DNA from: Phycisphaerae bacterium
Lineage (GTDB): Bacteria > Planctomycetota > Phycisphaerae > Phycisphaerales > Phycisphaeraceae
Direction: 5' to 3'
NCBI GenBank assembly: GCA_030432595.1
Contig: JAUIGU010000017.1
Span: 1 to 64,000, forward strand
Length of the DNA stretch: 64,000 nt
Shown: positions 20,573 to 31,586 of the stretch, one piece after another
Numbering within the stretch: position 1 is the stretch's first letter
Layout: the number at the start of each line of letters is the position of its first letter
Position numbers and translations under genes: made by a program
The notes under the pieces: generated by a model
The model's database searches: none
Seen by the model: the letters and a program-made list of their open reading frames with translations, nothing else
What the model was told of the DNA's origin: nothing

Positions 20573-23500
20573 GTGACCCATCGCTCCACCCCGTGTCGTT
20601 CGGCCCGATCCGCAGGCCGTGGCACCGCGTCCACCCGCCACCGACCACCACGCCCGGCCCGCGCCTTGGTCTTGGCCTTGCTCAGTCTCGCAGCCGCCAC
20701 ACTCACGGTCGCGACTCCGCACCACGCCCAATCGCCCGCCCAGGCGACTCAACACACGACCACCTCCACCACCGAGGCCGCGACACAACCCGCCCGCGCG
20801 GCGCTGGACCTTCCCCGGCTGCTCACCGACGGCGTGGTCACGGGACAAAACCTGGACACCCCGCTCTGGACCCTCGAACCACAGACCGGGCGCTCGTCGC
20901 TGCTCGTGCCGCTCACCCTGGAAGCGGGCGACCAGCCCACCCGTTGGACCGACCCGCCGATCGACCTGGCCGGCGCACGGTTCGTCGCGTGGTACGTCCC
21001 GACCGACGAGGCGAACGCGGACAACTTCAACCGCCCCGGCGGCGGCTTCGCCGGGCGACCCGGCGGACTCGGCGGAGGCTTGGAGCGCGACGCCGGCTTC
21101 CCGGGCAACCCCGGCCGGGGCAACGCGCCCAACGCCTACGCACCGGACCAACTCGGCCCGCGCCTGACCCGGGCGATCACCGTCCACCCCGTCGGCAAAG
21201 TCACCTGGGAGCTCGACCGCAACATCGCCGGCGCAACCCTGAGCACGGGCGACAACCCGTACGCGCTCAAGCTCTCGCCGGCGCGCCTGCGCGAGCTGGC
21301 CCCCGAACGGGAAGACCGGCTGACGCGCAACAGCAACGAGTCGTCCCGCGAGTTCGCCGAGCGTCAACGCGCCGCGCGCCTCGAGCAGCGTGAAGCGCAG
21401 GAGGCGTACCGCCAGGTCCGCGATCAGGTTTCGTCCTTGCCCGAGGCCTTCTCGGCCGAGCCCAGCGTCGTGTGGGCGGTGTTCGAGATGCCCGACAACC
21501 GACGCGAGGTCACGCTCGAAGGCCCCGACCCGTTGCCGTGGTCGCTGCCGGTCGGCGCATTCGAAGCCCTCCGCGGTCTGGCGGGCGGCGGTGGCGGCGT
21601 CCGGGGCGGCGGGGCCGGGTCATTCGACGCCGCCTTGCCGGACCTGCAAGCCGCGCTGGCGACGGAGCACCCGCTGTCGCGCCGCGCGGTGGCGATCGCG
21701 CTGTCGGCGTCGGGCGCGCTCAACGGCGAACAGGCCGGCAACGCCGCGGTCGAACTCGCCGAGGCCGTGCTGAACTCCGGCGACGGCCCGGCGGTGCGCA
21801 CCGTCGTCAACGCCCTGGCCGCGGTGGATCGGCCGACGCCCACGACCAACCGCCTGCTCGACGTCGCGTCGCGCACCGACGACCCGATCGCCAAGCTCGT
21901 CGCGCTGCAGGCGACGCTGCGCGGCCAGGTCGACAACCCCGCGACCGTCGCCCGCGTCGTGCAGCAGGCCGACGCCGTGCTCAGCGACCCGAACGGCCCG
22001 CCGCCGGCGCAGGTCCTCGCCGGGTTGGCGAGCACGACCAACCTCTCCGACGTCGCGCGGCAGGCGCTCCAGGCCGGCGTGCGCTTCGAGAACCTCCCCA
22101 CCGCCCGACGCGCCGAAGCGATCGACTACATCTGCCTTAACGCGCAGGACCCCGAAGGCCTGCCCGCGGCCTGGCTGGACCAACGGCTGCTGGGTTCGAG
22201 CGACCCGGCCGTGGTCCGCGCGACGCTGGACCGCCTGACCGCCGGCTCGACCGGGCCCAGCCGCGCGACGCCGTTCGTGCGCGGCCTCCGCCGGGCCGTG
22301 TTCGGCGGCAACGGTCAGACGCAAGACAACGCCACAAACACGGACGCATCTTCTAATGAAGACGACGACCGCGCACCCGTCCGCGGCGTTGCCCTGACTT
22401 CGGCCGACCACGGCTTGTTCAACGCGCTGCGCTCCGGCGACCCCGAGATCCAGGCGCTGGCGTGGGACGCGTTGGCGGCGTTCACGGTCGAAACGCCCCG
22501 TGGGCGGCGCGGCAACGGAGAGCAGGGCGACCCGCTCGCGATGATCATCGACGCCGCGACCTCGCAGCCGTCCGTGCCGACCTCGCTGGTCACCTTTCTC
22601 GAGCGCCAGCCCCAGGGCGCACAAACCACGGCGGCGCTGATGCAACTGGCCGGCGGCGGCGACGGGCGGTTGGCCGGGCGCGCCGTCCGCGTGTTGCTGC
22701 GCCCCGCCGTGGACGAGCGCGGCCGCGCAGCCCGGCGCGGGTTCGACCAGGCGCTGCGTGAGCTGACCCTCGAGCAGCGCGTCGGCTTCGCGCAGGCGAT
22801 CTACACCCACGCCGGCGGCGGCGCGACGCCCGTCGCCAACCTCGCCGCCGACGACCGCGCCGCGTCCTGGTTTGCGCGGCAGCTCGACGCGGGCGTGGTC
22901 CCCGCCCACGCGGACTGGCTCGAATCCATCGGCGGCGAAACCCGCGCGCTCGACATGGCCGGCGGCGAGGACGACACCACCGCCCACGGCGCGCTCGCCG
23001 CGCTCGCCGCGGCCGCCGGCGCCGACGCGGCCGGCCAGCTCGAACTCATCGACCGCATCGGCCAGCCGCCGCGCAGCCCCGACGCCATGCAGACCGGCTG
23101 GGCCGACGCCAAACGCTCGATCCAGACCGCCCGCCTCCGCGACGCCGCCGGCGACCACCGCCTCACACTCGAAATCCTCGAAGGCGCGCCGTCCGCCGAA
23201 CCCACCGGCTACCCGCGCGAGCTCGGGTTCGACGACCCCGCCGCGCCCGCACCGCCCGTCGCCGCCAACAACCCGGCCGACTCCGAATCGATGCGCCCCC
23301 GCAAGATCGTCCTCGGCGTCGTCGAACTCGTCGTCGACAACGACACCGTCCGCCTCGTCGGCGACCCCGTGTCCCTGACCGTCCCCGAGGACAAACTCGC
23401 GCTGCGCATCGAAGAGCCGCAGCAACTCGCCAACTTCCCCAGTGACGACATCGCCGAGGTCCCCCTCGCCAACGTCACCCCGCCCATCGACCTGACGCGC

Positions 23501-23581
23501 ACGGAAGCGGGCGCATGGCAGGGCGACGCCGCCTTCGGCGAAACCCATACGCTGCGCGTGACGATGGAACCGGTGGAGTGA
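20573..23581 (+). CDS. Large exported HEAT-like repeat protein
   Basis: The 1002-residue product has a long basic leader and a hydrophobic stretch (ALVLALLSLAAATLTVATPHHA, about 30-51) that fits a signal peptide with an extended n-region. Residues 150-185 are rich in Gly, Pro and Asn. From about 340 to 870 the chain is dominated by Ala/Leu-rich helices of repeating length resembling HEAT/armadillo repeats (for example AVELAEAVLNSGDGPAVRTV). The end (about 930-1002) is beta-rich. Length and layout suggest a periplasmic scaffold. I do not recognise a characterised family. The start is a GTG preceded by CAGGGAGATTCC. Confidence 0.75.
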   Translation: MTHRSTPCRSARSAGRGTASTRHRPPRPARALVLALLSLAAATLTVATPHHAQSPAQATQHTTTSTTEAATQPARAALDLPRLLTDGVVTGQNLDTPLWTLEPQTGRSSLLVPLTLEAGDQPTRWTDPPIDLAGARFVAWYVPTDEANADNFNRPGGGFAGRPGGLGGGLERDAGFPGNPGRGNAPNAYAPDQLGPRLTRAITVHPVGKVTWELDRNIAGATLSTGDNPYALKLSPARLRELAPEREDRLTRNSNESSREFAERQRAARLEQREAQEAYRQVRDQVSSLPEAFSAEPSVVWAVFEMPDNRREVTLEGPDPLPWSLPVGAFEALRGLAGGGGGVRGGGAGSFDAALPDLQAALATEHPLSRRAVAIALSASGALNGEQAGNAAVELAEAVLNSGDGPAVRTVVNALAAVDRPTPTTNRLLDVASRTDDPIAKLVALQATLRGQVDNPATVARVVQQADAVLSDPNGPPPAQVLAGLASTTNLSDVARQALQAGVRFENLPTARRAEAIDYICLNAQDPEGLPAAWLDQRLLGSSDPAVVRATLDRLTAGSTGPSRATPFVRGLRRAVFGGNGQTQDNATNTDASSNEDDDRAPVRGVALTSADHGLFNALRSGDPEIQALAWDALAAFTVETPRGRRGNGEQGDPLAMIIDAATSQPSVPTSLVTFLERQPQGAQTTAALMQLAGGGDGRLAGRAVRVLLRPAVDERGRAARRGFDQALRELTLEQRVGFAQAIYTHAGGGATPVANLAADDRAASWFARQLDAGVVPAHADWLESIGGETRALDMAGGEDDTTAHGALAALAAAAGADAAGQLELIDRIGQPPRSPDAMQTGWADAKRSIQTARLRDAAGDHRLTLEILEGAPSAEPTGYPRELGFDDPAAPAPPVAANNPADSESMRPRKIVLGVVELVVDNDTVRLVGDPVSLTVPEDKLALRIEEPQQLANFPSDDIAEVPLANVTPPIDLTRTEAGAWQGDAAFGETHTLRVTMEPVE

Positions 23582-23620
23582 AATCTCAAACCCAAGTGAA
23601 GTGACCAACACACCACATAA

Positions 23621-23680
23621 AGCCGCAGCCCAACGGGCTGCGCGTCCAGCAGTTTGCGCAGCCCATTCGCGCTACAGAAG
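23621..23680. repeat. Palindromic repeat, family C, copy 2 (partly decayed)
   Basis: AGCCGCAGCCCAACGGGCTG CGCG (from 23621) is identical to the left half of the copy at 12977-13043. The right half (GCGCAGCCCATTCGCGCT) is altered. It lies between the convergent HEAT-like gene and pyk. Confidence 0.75.
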
Positions 23681-23715
23681 ATCATCAGTCGCTTGCCAAT
23701 GGTTCCTGACCCGTT

Positions 23716-25248
23716 TCAGGTCCCCGGCAACGCGCACACATCCCCGACGTAATGGATGCGGATCTTGTTGGTCACGCCCGGCGCGCCCAGCGGCTCGCCC
23801 TTGACGATCACCAGCGCGTCGCCGGCTTCGGCCCAATTCTTCTCCAACATCATCGCATCGACCTGCGCCACGAACGCCTCGGCGCTCGACGGGATGTCCG
23901 ACAGGATCGGGTGCACGCCGTAGAGCAGCGTCATCTGCCGGACCGCCGATTCGTCCGAGCTGAATGCCAGGATCGGCCGGCGCAGCCGCGCGTGGGAGAG
24001 GAAGCGCGCCCCGCCGCCCAGTTGCGACCACAGCACGACGTAGCGCGGCTGGAGCTCTTTGACGATCGCGGTGACGCCGCGCGCCAGCGCCGCGGTGCGC
24101 CGCTTGGTCGTGCCGCGCGGCGCGGGGCGCTGCGTCGGGCACAGGCCGTGCTCGGCCAGGTAACGCTCGGCCGTCCGCGCCGTGCGCGACATCGTCTCGA
24201 CGCACACCACCGGGTACTTCCCGACCGCCGTCTCGCCCGAGAGCATCGTCGCGTCGGCGCCGTCGAGGATCGCGTTCGCGACATCGCTGACCTCGGCCCG
24301 CGTCGGTGCCGGCTCGTCGATCATGCTCTCGAGCATCTGCGTCGCCACGATCACCGGCTTGCCCGCCTCGTGGGACTTCTGCACGATCTGCTTCTGCAGC
24401 ACCGGCACCTCGGCGACGTCCATCTCCACCCCCAAATCCCCGCGCGCCACCATCACGCCGTCCACCACGTCCAGGATCGCGTCCAGCTCCCGGATCGCCT
24501 GCGGCTTCTCGATCTTGGCGATCACCGGCAATTTGGTTCGGCTGCGCAGCCCGCGGTTGTTGCGGCCCAGTTCCTTCAGCAGGTCCAGCAGCGCCTCGAT
24601 GTCCGCGGCCTTGCGCACGAACGACAACGCGAGGAAGTCCACGCCGTGCTCCACCGCCCACGCCGCGCACTGGCGGTCCCACTGCGTCAGCGACGGCGCG
24701 GCGATCTCGGAGTCCGGCAGGTTGATGCCCTTCTTGGGCGTCAGCGCCCCGCCGTGCGTGACCGAGCACACCAGCCGCGCGGGCTTGTCGCCCTCGGCCG
24801 GGAGCGTGTCGGTTGCGAGCATGCGGATCACGCCGTCGTTGATCAGCACCCGGTGCCCCGGCTGCACCTCGGTCACCATCTCCGGGTACGTCGTGCCCAG
24901 CGTGACCGTGCCGTCGTCCAGGCGGCGCGCGACCGAATCGTCGCCGACGATCACCACGCGGTCGCCGGTTTCGAGGTCGATCCGGCCGTCCACGATCTCC
25001 GCGGTCGCGCGGATCTTCGGCCCCGACAGATCGCCGAGCACCCCGACCGGCAGCCCGGACCGCTTCGCACCTTCGCGCGCCGCGTCCAGCGTCACCTTGA
25101 AATCGTCGAACGTGCCGTGTGAGAAGTTCAGCCGGACCACGCGCACGCCCGACTCGATCAGCCGGCAGATGGTCTCGGGGTCACGGCTGGCGGGCCCGAG
25201 GGTGGCCAGCACCTTGGTCAACACCAACGCCGGGTCGGATTCCGCCAT
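23716..25248 (-). CDS. pyk: Pyruvate kinase
   Basis: Converts phosphoenolpyruvate and ADP to pyruvate and ATP, the last step of glycolysis. The 510-residue chain has the barrel motifs in order: TLGPASRDPETI, RLNFSHGTFDD (about 40-50), GDLSGPKIR, the B domain, LALSFVRKAADI, AKIEKPQAIRELD and the effector/metal motif VMVARGDLGVEMD, then ATQMLESMI and SGETAVGKYP. The C-terminal regulatory domain is complete. The start at 25248 (MAESDPALVLTKVLATLGP) fits the family start, and the frame continues upstream without similarity. Together with ppdK it allows regulated flux between PEP and pyruvate. It stands alone. Confidence 0.96.
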   Translation of the reverse strand: MAESDPALVLTKVLATLGPASRDPETICRLIESGVRVVRLNFSHGTFDDFKVTLDAAREGAKRSGLPVGVLGDLSGPKIRATAEIVDGRIDLETGDRVVIVGDDSVARRLDDGTVTLGTTYPEMVTEVQPGHRVLINDGVIRMLATDTLPAEGDKPARLVCSVTHGGALTPKKGINLPDSEIAAPSLTQWDRQCAAWAVEHGVDFLALSFVRKAADIEALLDLLKELGRNNRGLRSRTKLPVIAKIEKPQAIRELDAILDVVDGVMVARGDLGVEMDVAEVPVLQKQIVQKSHEAGKPVIVATQMLESMIDEPAPTRAEVSDVANAILDGADATMLSGETAVGKYPVVCVETMSRTARTAERYLAEHGLCPTQRPAPRGTTKRRTAALARGVTAIVKELQPRYVVLWSQLGGGARFLSHARLRRPILAFSSDESAVRQMTLLYGVHPILSDIPSSAEAFVAQVDAMMLEKNWAEAGDALVIVKGEPLGAPGVTNKIRIHYVGDVCALPGT

Positions 25249-25322
25249 GCCCGGAGTGTACCTGCGCCGCAAGACGCACGACACCGCACCGAGTGATTCC
25301 CCGGCGCGCCGCGTCCCGGCGC

Positions 25323-26501
25323 TCAGTCCGCGTCGCCTGCCGGCGTGAACAGCAGACGGTCCGCGATCCGGTTCGCGTCCTCCGTGGCCGTGTCCGCCGG
25401 CGAGCGGTTGAGCAGAATGACCACCGCCGCGCGGCGCTGCGGGAAGCGCTGGAGCATGAGCGAGAAACCCTGCGTGCTGCCGCTGTGCCAGACGCGCGGC
25501 GTGCCGTGGACTTCGTCGAGGAACCAGCCGTAGCCGTAGTCCGCGTCGCCGCGCGTGGACTTGACGTGGCGGGTGAACATCGCCGCGTGCGTCGCGGGCT
25601 TCAGCGGCGTGCCCGCGTCCCAGGCCGCAACCCACTTCGCCAGGTCGTCCAGCGAGGAATACATCGAGCCGTCGCCGCGGATCGCACTCGTGACCGACTG
25701 GTCGGCCACGGCCCACGTCCCGTCGTCCTCCAAATCATGCCCGTACGCGCGATCCGCCACGTCGTTCATGCCCGCGAGGTAGCACACCGAGTTCGTCATG
25801 CCCGCGGGCTCCAACACCGCTTCACGCATGTACACATGAAACGGCCGGCCCGACACCCGCTCGACGATCAACCCCAGCAGGGTAAACGCAGAATTGGAAT
25901 AGTCATACGCCGACCCGGGCACGAACTTCGGCGCGTCCGTTGCCAGCAGCATCGACAGCACGTTGTAGTCCGACAATTGCAGCGTGGTGTGCTCGGGCAC
26001 CCTCGGCTCGTAGTCCGGCAGGCCCGACGTGTGCGTAAGCAGGTGATGCACCGTGATCTCACGCCAGTAGTCCGGTGCATCGGCGAAAAACGTGTCCAGC
26101 GTGTCGGTAAGTTTCAGGTCGCCGCGGTCGACGAGGGTCAGCACCGCCGTCGCCGTGAAATGTTTCGACACCGACGCCAATCTGAAGTTTGTCGTCGGCG
26201 TCACCGGCTCGGGTCCGCCCGCGCGACGCACCCCCCACGCGTGCCGGAACACGACTTCGCCTTCATCGATCGCCAGCACGGCCGCGCCGATGTGCGGCGG
26301 GAGCAACGCTTCGATGACCTCGGGCTGCACGCGTGCTCCCTCCTTCGGCGCTTCGGCACGCGCCGGCAACGAGAACGAAATGAGGACGAACAACACCGCC
26401 ACCACACGATGAGACGCCGTGCCGAAACACCGCAAAGATGAACAACTTCGCGTCCACCCGCGGAACACACCGGCAACACCGGGATTGAAATCACCCTTCA
26501 T
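25323..26501 (-). CDS. Exported serine hydrolase of the beta-lactamase/class C PBP family
   Basis: The 392-residue protein has a signal peptide with a long n-region (hydrophobic VVAVLFVLISFSLPARA, about 33-49). The three active-site elements of the serine beta-lactamase-like family are present: S-V-S-K (110-113) with the nucleophilic Ser, Y-S-N (201-203) and H-S-G (340-342). Members include D-aminopeptidases, esterases and PBP4-like enzymes acting in the periplasm. True class C lactamases have KTG at the third motif, so HSG argues for an esterase or peptidase. GGAGCGTGGTGA stands just before the ATG. Confidence 0.88.
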   Translation of the reverse strand: MKGDFNPGVAGVFRGWTRSCSSLRCFGTASHRVVAVLFVLISFSLPARAEAPKEGARVQPEVIEALLPPHIGAAVLAIDEGEVVFRHAWGVRRAGGPEPVTPTTNFRLASVSKHFTATAVLTLVDRGDLKLTDTLDTFFADAPDYWREITVHHLLTHTSGLPDYEPRVPEHTTLQLSDYNVLSMLLATDAPKFVPGSAYDYSNSAFTLLGLIVERVSGRPFHVYMREAVLEPAGMTNSVCYLAGMNDVADRAYGHDLEDDGTWAVADQSVTSAIRGDGSMYSSLDDLAKWVAAWDAGTPLKPATHAAMFTRHVKSTRGDADYGYGWFLDEVHGTPRVWHSGSTQGFSLMLQRFPQRRAAVVILLNRSPADTATEDANRIADRLLFTPAGDAD

Positions 26502-27134
26502 TCACCACGCTCCACAGCACATCGAACACAACGATCTTAACCGGTTGGTGCGTTCCGCCGCTGCCGTAGGGACCGGCCCTCCGCACTCCTGCGCACGGTC
26601 TGCCCGCTACTTCGCCTGTTTGCGATTCACGACGGGTAGAATTGAATGTGGCGAGAAGGGCGTGGCCTCCGCGTGGGTGCCAGGTGGGTGAGGGCTTGAG
26701 TTCCTTAATCACGAAATGTCGTGTGGCCTTGGACGCGGGTGGGTCGGGATGGATTCCGACGACGCGCCGCCTCCCGCCGGAACCCCCCGAGTGAGTCCCA
26801 TCCGAAGCGCGGTGACGGCGGGCTGAAAAGCCGACGCCGGCCGGGGGTCTGTGGATCGTGACGACGGTCCCGCCCCGGGTGCTTCGGAAGTGGAGCAGTG
26901 TGGTTTGGTTTTGGTGTGCGGTGTGTGTTGTCTGGGTGCCACGGCCGAACCGCTTGCTCAACTTCCGGGGGTCACGGCGTTCTTTCACAAGTGAATCCGA
27001 GGGGCGTTTTCGTCCCCACAATCTTCCGTGTTTCTTGCACGGATAGCCGGAACCCGGCGGGTTCCGGACCGGGAGCCGCCGGCTCCCGGCTGAAGCGCAG
27101 AGGGATCAGAGTTCTGCGTGATCTAAAAAGACGA
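26502..27134. other. 633-base intergenic region with unusual G/T-rich stretch and twin hairpins
   Basis: No believable gene is present. Part of it (26885-26940) is strongly T/G-rich on the plus strand (TGTGGTTTGGTTTTGGTGTG), unlike the rest of the window. At 27047-27089 two adjacent perfect hairpins occur (next entry). The beta-lactamase-like gene promoter must lie near 26510-26600. Confidence 0.55.
27047..27089. repeat. Twin palindromic hairpins downstream of the tandem esterase
   Basis: Hairpin one is CCGGAACCC / GGGTTCCGG (27047-27055 and 27059-27067). Hairpin two is CCGGGAGCC / GGCTCCCGG (27069-27077 and 27081-27089). Each has a 3-base loop and they are separated by one base. There is no T-run. 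They look like a palindromic element located 46 bases past the esterase stop. Confidence 0.75.
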
Positions 27135-28799
27135 TCACGAGCCCATCGACGCGGGTTCGTGTGTTTCGTCGGCATTGTCCACCGGTTCGGCACTATCCGC
27201 ATCCTCGGCCGGCCGGGTCCGCGATTCATCCGGCAGAAGAAAGGGTTCGAGCGGATTGTCTTCAAGACCGCGCAGGCCTTCGACGACGCAGCGGGCGTTC
27301 AGTGCAGCGCCGGCGTAGGACGTGTGCGTGTGACGGTCGGCGAACATTGGTTCCACGGCGTCTTGCCCCATCGCGTCGTAGCGCTGGGCGATGCGTTCGT
27401 AGAGGTCGATGAAGCGCACGTTTTCTTCCTGGGCGACCCGTCGGGCCCAGGCGGCGTGGCCGTCGTCGCTGCGGGCGATGGCGTCGCCGTCCCAGCGTTT
27501 GCGGGGGATGAGCGAGCAGAGGATCGGGGTCGCGCCCTTGTCGCGCGTTTCGGCGACGAACTTGCGGAGGTAGCTGCCGAAGGTCTCGACGGTTTCGGTG
27601 GTGCCGTCGTCGTGGGTGCGCTGTTCGGTGTTGTCGCCGGTGCCGCGGAGGGCGCCGCGCTGCCCGTTGTCGTTGTGCCCGAACTGGAGGAGGACGACGT
27701 CGCCGGGCTTCATCTGGTCGAGCACGGGTTGCCAGAGGTTCCAGTTGCGGTAGGAGCGGGCGCCGCTGCCGCCCATGGCGCGGTTGACGACGTTGATTTT
27801 TGCGTGGTCGAAGTGGTCCTGGATCGGGTCGCCCCAGCCGAACTGCCCGCCCTCGCCCCGGCCGCGCCCGGTGCGGACGGTCGAGTCGCCGACGAGCCAG
27901 AGCGTGGGCAACGCTTTGTCGGCCGGGTAGGGCGTGTTGATGAAGCGTTGCTCGTCGTCGCGTCGGCTTACGCCGGGGATGCGGACGTAGTTCGGCGAAG
28001 CGCGCGGCACGTTGCGCCCGGCGACCGACAACCACGGCCGCCACATCTCTTCGCGCAGACCCTTGAAGCCTTCGACGACGAGCTTTGCGTTGAGCTTCGC
28101 GCCGTCTTCGCCGGTGTGCGTGTGGTCACGGGGGAACAGCGGCGCGACTTGTTCCTGCCCCATCCGCTCGTAAGTGTCGGCGGCGAGCGCGGTGAGGTCT
28201 ATGAACGCGACGTTGTGTTCGTTCGCCAGTTCGCGGGTCCACTGGCCGTAGCGCCCGGAGCCGCGCTCGACGCGGCCGTTGTCCCAGCGGTTGCGGACGG
28301 TGAGCGAGAGCAGGATCGGGGTGGCGCCGGCGTCGCGGGTTTCGTTGATCATCTTCCGCATGTACCAGCCGTAGGTGTGGACGGTTTCGGGCTGGCCGGT
28401 CTGTTGGTTGTCGATGTCTTCGGTTTCGTCGCCCAGGCCCGGGAGCGAGCCGCGGGCGCGCTGCGGGTCGTTGATGCGGCCGCCGTCGTTGTGCCCGAAC
28501 TGGATGAAGACGACGTCGCCGGGCTTGAGTTGGCTGGCGATGTTCTCCCACAGGCCTTCGGTGACGAACGTTCGGCTGCTGCGTCCGCCGCGGGCGCGGT
28601 TCTCGACGTGGACGACGTCGGCGTCGAAGAACGCGGCGAGGTGTCGGCCCCAGCCGCGGGCGCCGTCGGTGCCGTTGGCGGCGGTCGAGTCGCCGGCGAC
28701 GTAGATCGTGGGTTTGTCGGTCGTTTCCGCGAGGGCCGGCAGCATCACGAAACCACAGAAGAACAGGACGGCGACGCGTCGCAGAGGTGATCGGGGCAA
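27135..28799 (-). CDS. Exported tandem SGNH esterase (rhamnogalacturonan acetylesterase type, two catalytic domains)
   Basis: The 554-residue product has a signal peptide (MPRSPLRRVAVLFFCGFVML) and two similar SGNH-hydrolase domains. Domain 1 has GDSTAANGTDG (Ser), FIQFGHND and FPRDHTHTGEDGAKLNA (Asp, His). Domain 2 has GDSTVRTGRG, LLQFGHNDNG and FADRHTHTSYAGAALNA. Family CE12 enzymes with these motifs remove acetyl groups from pectin-like polysaccharides. Both catalytic triads look intact. I chose the TTG at 28799 because CAGGAGCCTGTCC precedes it with ideal spacing and it directly starts a signal peptide. The nearest upstream ATG is 28889. Confidence 0.85.
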   Translation of the reverse strand: MPRSPLRRVAVLFFCGFVMLPALAETTDKPTIYVAGDSTAANGTDGARGWGRHLAAFFDADVVHVENRARGGRSSRTFVTEGLWENIASQLKPGDVVFIQFGHNDGGRINDPQRARGSLPGLGDETEDIDNQQTGQPETVHTYGWYMRKMINETRDAGATPILLSLTVRNRWDNGRVERGSGRYGQWTRELANEHNVAFIDLTALAADTYERMGQEQVAPLFPRDHTHTGEDGAKLNAKLVVEGFKGLREEMWRPWLSVAGRNVPRASPNYVRIPGVSRRDDEQRFINTPYPADKALPTLWLVGDSTVRTGRGRGEGGQFGWGDPIQDHFDHAKINVVNRAMGGSGARSYRNWNLWQPVLDQMKPGDVVLLQFGHNDNGQRGALRGTGDNTEQRTHDDGTTETVETFGSYLRKFVAETRDKGATPILCSLIPRKRWDGDAIARSDDGHAAWARRVAQEENVRFIDLYERIAQRYDAMGQDAVEPMFADRHTHTSYAGAALNARCVVEGLRGLEDNPLEPFLLPDESRTRPAEDADSAEPVDNADETHEPASMGS

Positions 28800-28982
28800 G
28801 GACAGGCTCCTGAAAAACGGGCGAGGAGAAGGTGATTCATGCGTTGGGGCACAGCGTGAGAGAAGTTTACCTCGGGCACCGCTTTGCAAGGAATAAGGGC
28901 GGTGACGTTGGAGACCGCGTTGCGTGGCAACGCGGCTGAGGCGTCAAATACGCGGTGCGCAAAGCACCGAGCAGAACGCACA

Positions 28983-30074
28983 CTACCACCCCACTTCTCT
29001 TGCGTACCACGCCGCGTCCTGGGCGCTGATGATCGGCGTGTGGCCGTCGGCGACGATCGCGCGGATGCGGTGGCGGCGCTGCTCGAGGGTTTCGTTCGCA
29101 TCGAAGCCGACGAGCCGGCAGACCTCGGCCTTGACGTCGTCTGGGCGCAGCGCCCAGCCGGCGTCGGTGAACCCGCGCGGGTGGTCGCGGATGGCGTTGC
29201 GGTAGAAGTCGTCGCGGACGATGCAGGGCAGGTCGTGGACCCACGTGTTGTGGCGCGGCCAGTACGTCTCGACGTACACCGTGACGCCCTGGTCACGCAG
29301 GTGTTGGAGCCAGGCGTGCTCGATCGAGCCCTCGGCGATGTCGCTGCCGGCGTCGACGCCGATGTTCGCGTGGGCGTCGAGGAAGGGTTGGTACGACGCC
29401 GCGGCGCGTTGGTTCCACGCGTCGGGGTCGTGGCGGAGGTTGACGAAGTCGGGGTCCTGGTCGAGCGCGCCGTTGTAAGCGATGAGCTCGTCGCCGTGGC
29501 CGGTCACGTTGGCGGTGACGGCGGCGGTCCACGCGGCGGGCGCGAGCAGCTCGCGCATCCGCCAGTGCGTGTCGGGGTCGTCGAGCAGTTGCTGCATCTC
29601 GACGGCCTGGTCGGCGTCCATCTCCTCGCCGCCGTTGACGCCGAAGGGGTTCCAAACCGCGAACCGCCGGAAGCCCATCGCCCGCAGCGGCGGGAAGAAC
29701 GCGCGGTAGTGGTGCGCGTAGCCGTCCGAAACGAGCCGGCCGTTGAGGCGGCGCGTTGATTCGTTGTCGCTCGAGTTGCCGTGGACGGTCACGACGATGG
29801 CACGCATGCCCGGCAGGTCGGGCTCGGCCTCGTCGGCGTCGACAAAGCGTTCGGGCTCGACCGTCGCCGCGGCGTCGGCAGAAGCCGACGGAGATGGAGG
29901 CGTCGGCTGCGCCCGGGTCGTCCCGGCACACCCCGCGAGCGTCAGCGCCACGATGAAGATCGATACCGCGGGCACGGACGCCAACCACAAACTCAACCGT
30001 TCAGAGATGGATCGCGAACGCTGGATCAATTCGGAACCCTCGGCAAAACACGCGGGTGGGACGAGGCCGGTCAC
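28983..30074 (-). CDS. Lipoprotein of unknown function, possibly hydrolase-like
   Basis: The chain (363 residues from a GTG at 30074) has a hydrophobic segment ending in the lipobox L-A-G-C (Cys about 49), so it should be lipid-anchored after export. The following 40 residues are a Pro/Ala/Ser linker. The domain has IVVTVHGNSSDNESTRRL, whose HGN near a beta strand resembles an alpha/beta or SGNH-type oxyanion loop, plus many Trp, His and Asp residues, but I cannot assign a family. The start is uncertain, and internal TTG codons near 30010 would give a shorter signal peptide. It lies upstream of the tandem esterase in the same direction. Confidence 0.68.
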   Translation of the reverse strand: MTGLVPPACFAEGSELIQRSRSISERLSLWLASVPAVSIFIVALTLAGCAGTTRAQPTPPSPSASADAAATVEPERFVDADEAEPDLPGMRAIVVTVHGNSSDNESTRRLNGRLVSDGYAHHYRAFFPPLRAMGFRRFAVWNPFGVNGGEEMDADQAVEMQQLLDDPDTHWRMRELLAPAAWTAAVTANVTGHGDELIAYNGALDQDPDFVNLRHDPDAWNQRAAASYQPFLDAHANIGVDAGSDIAEGSIEHAWLQHLRDQGVTVYVETYWPRHNTWVHDLPCIVRDDFYRNAIRDHPRGFTDAGWALRPDDVKAEVCRLVGFDANETLEQRRHRIRAIVADGHTPIISAQDAAWYAREVGW

Positions 30075-30278
30075 CCGGCAAGTACGCCCGCCCCGTGCGA
30101 CGCGGTCGGCGAAATCGCTCCCCGACCCGCGAAAATCCTAGAACCATCGCCGCCTCGGCGTCGCCGCCGCGCGGGGTTTCCCGTCGGGGCACCCATGGCC
30201 GACCCGCCCGGGCGCACGCCACGCATGGTAAGATGGCGGGGCTTTCCACCCCCCTTGCGAGTTCATTTCAGGAGCGCT

Positions 30279-31582
<1,304 letters not shown>

Positions 31583-31586
<4 letters not shown>

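Noticed and set aside
26491-27021. Possible small gene on the minus strand in the 26.5-27.1 kb gap
   Set aside because: No ribosome binding site, basic low-complexity composition and overlap with the start of the beta-lactamase-like gene.
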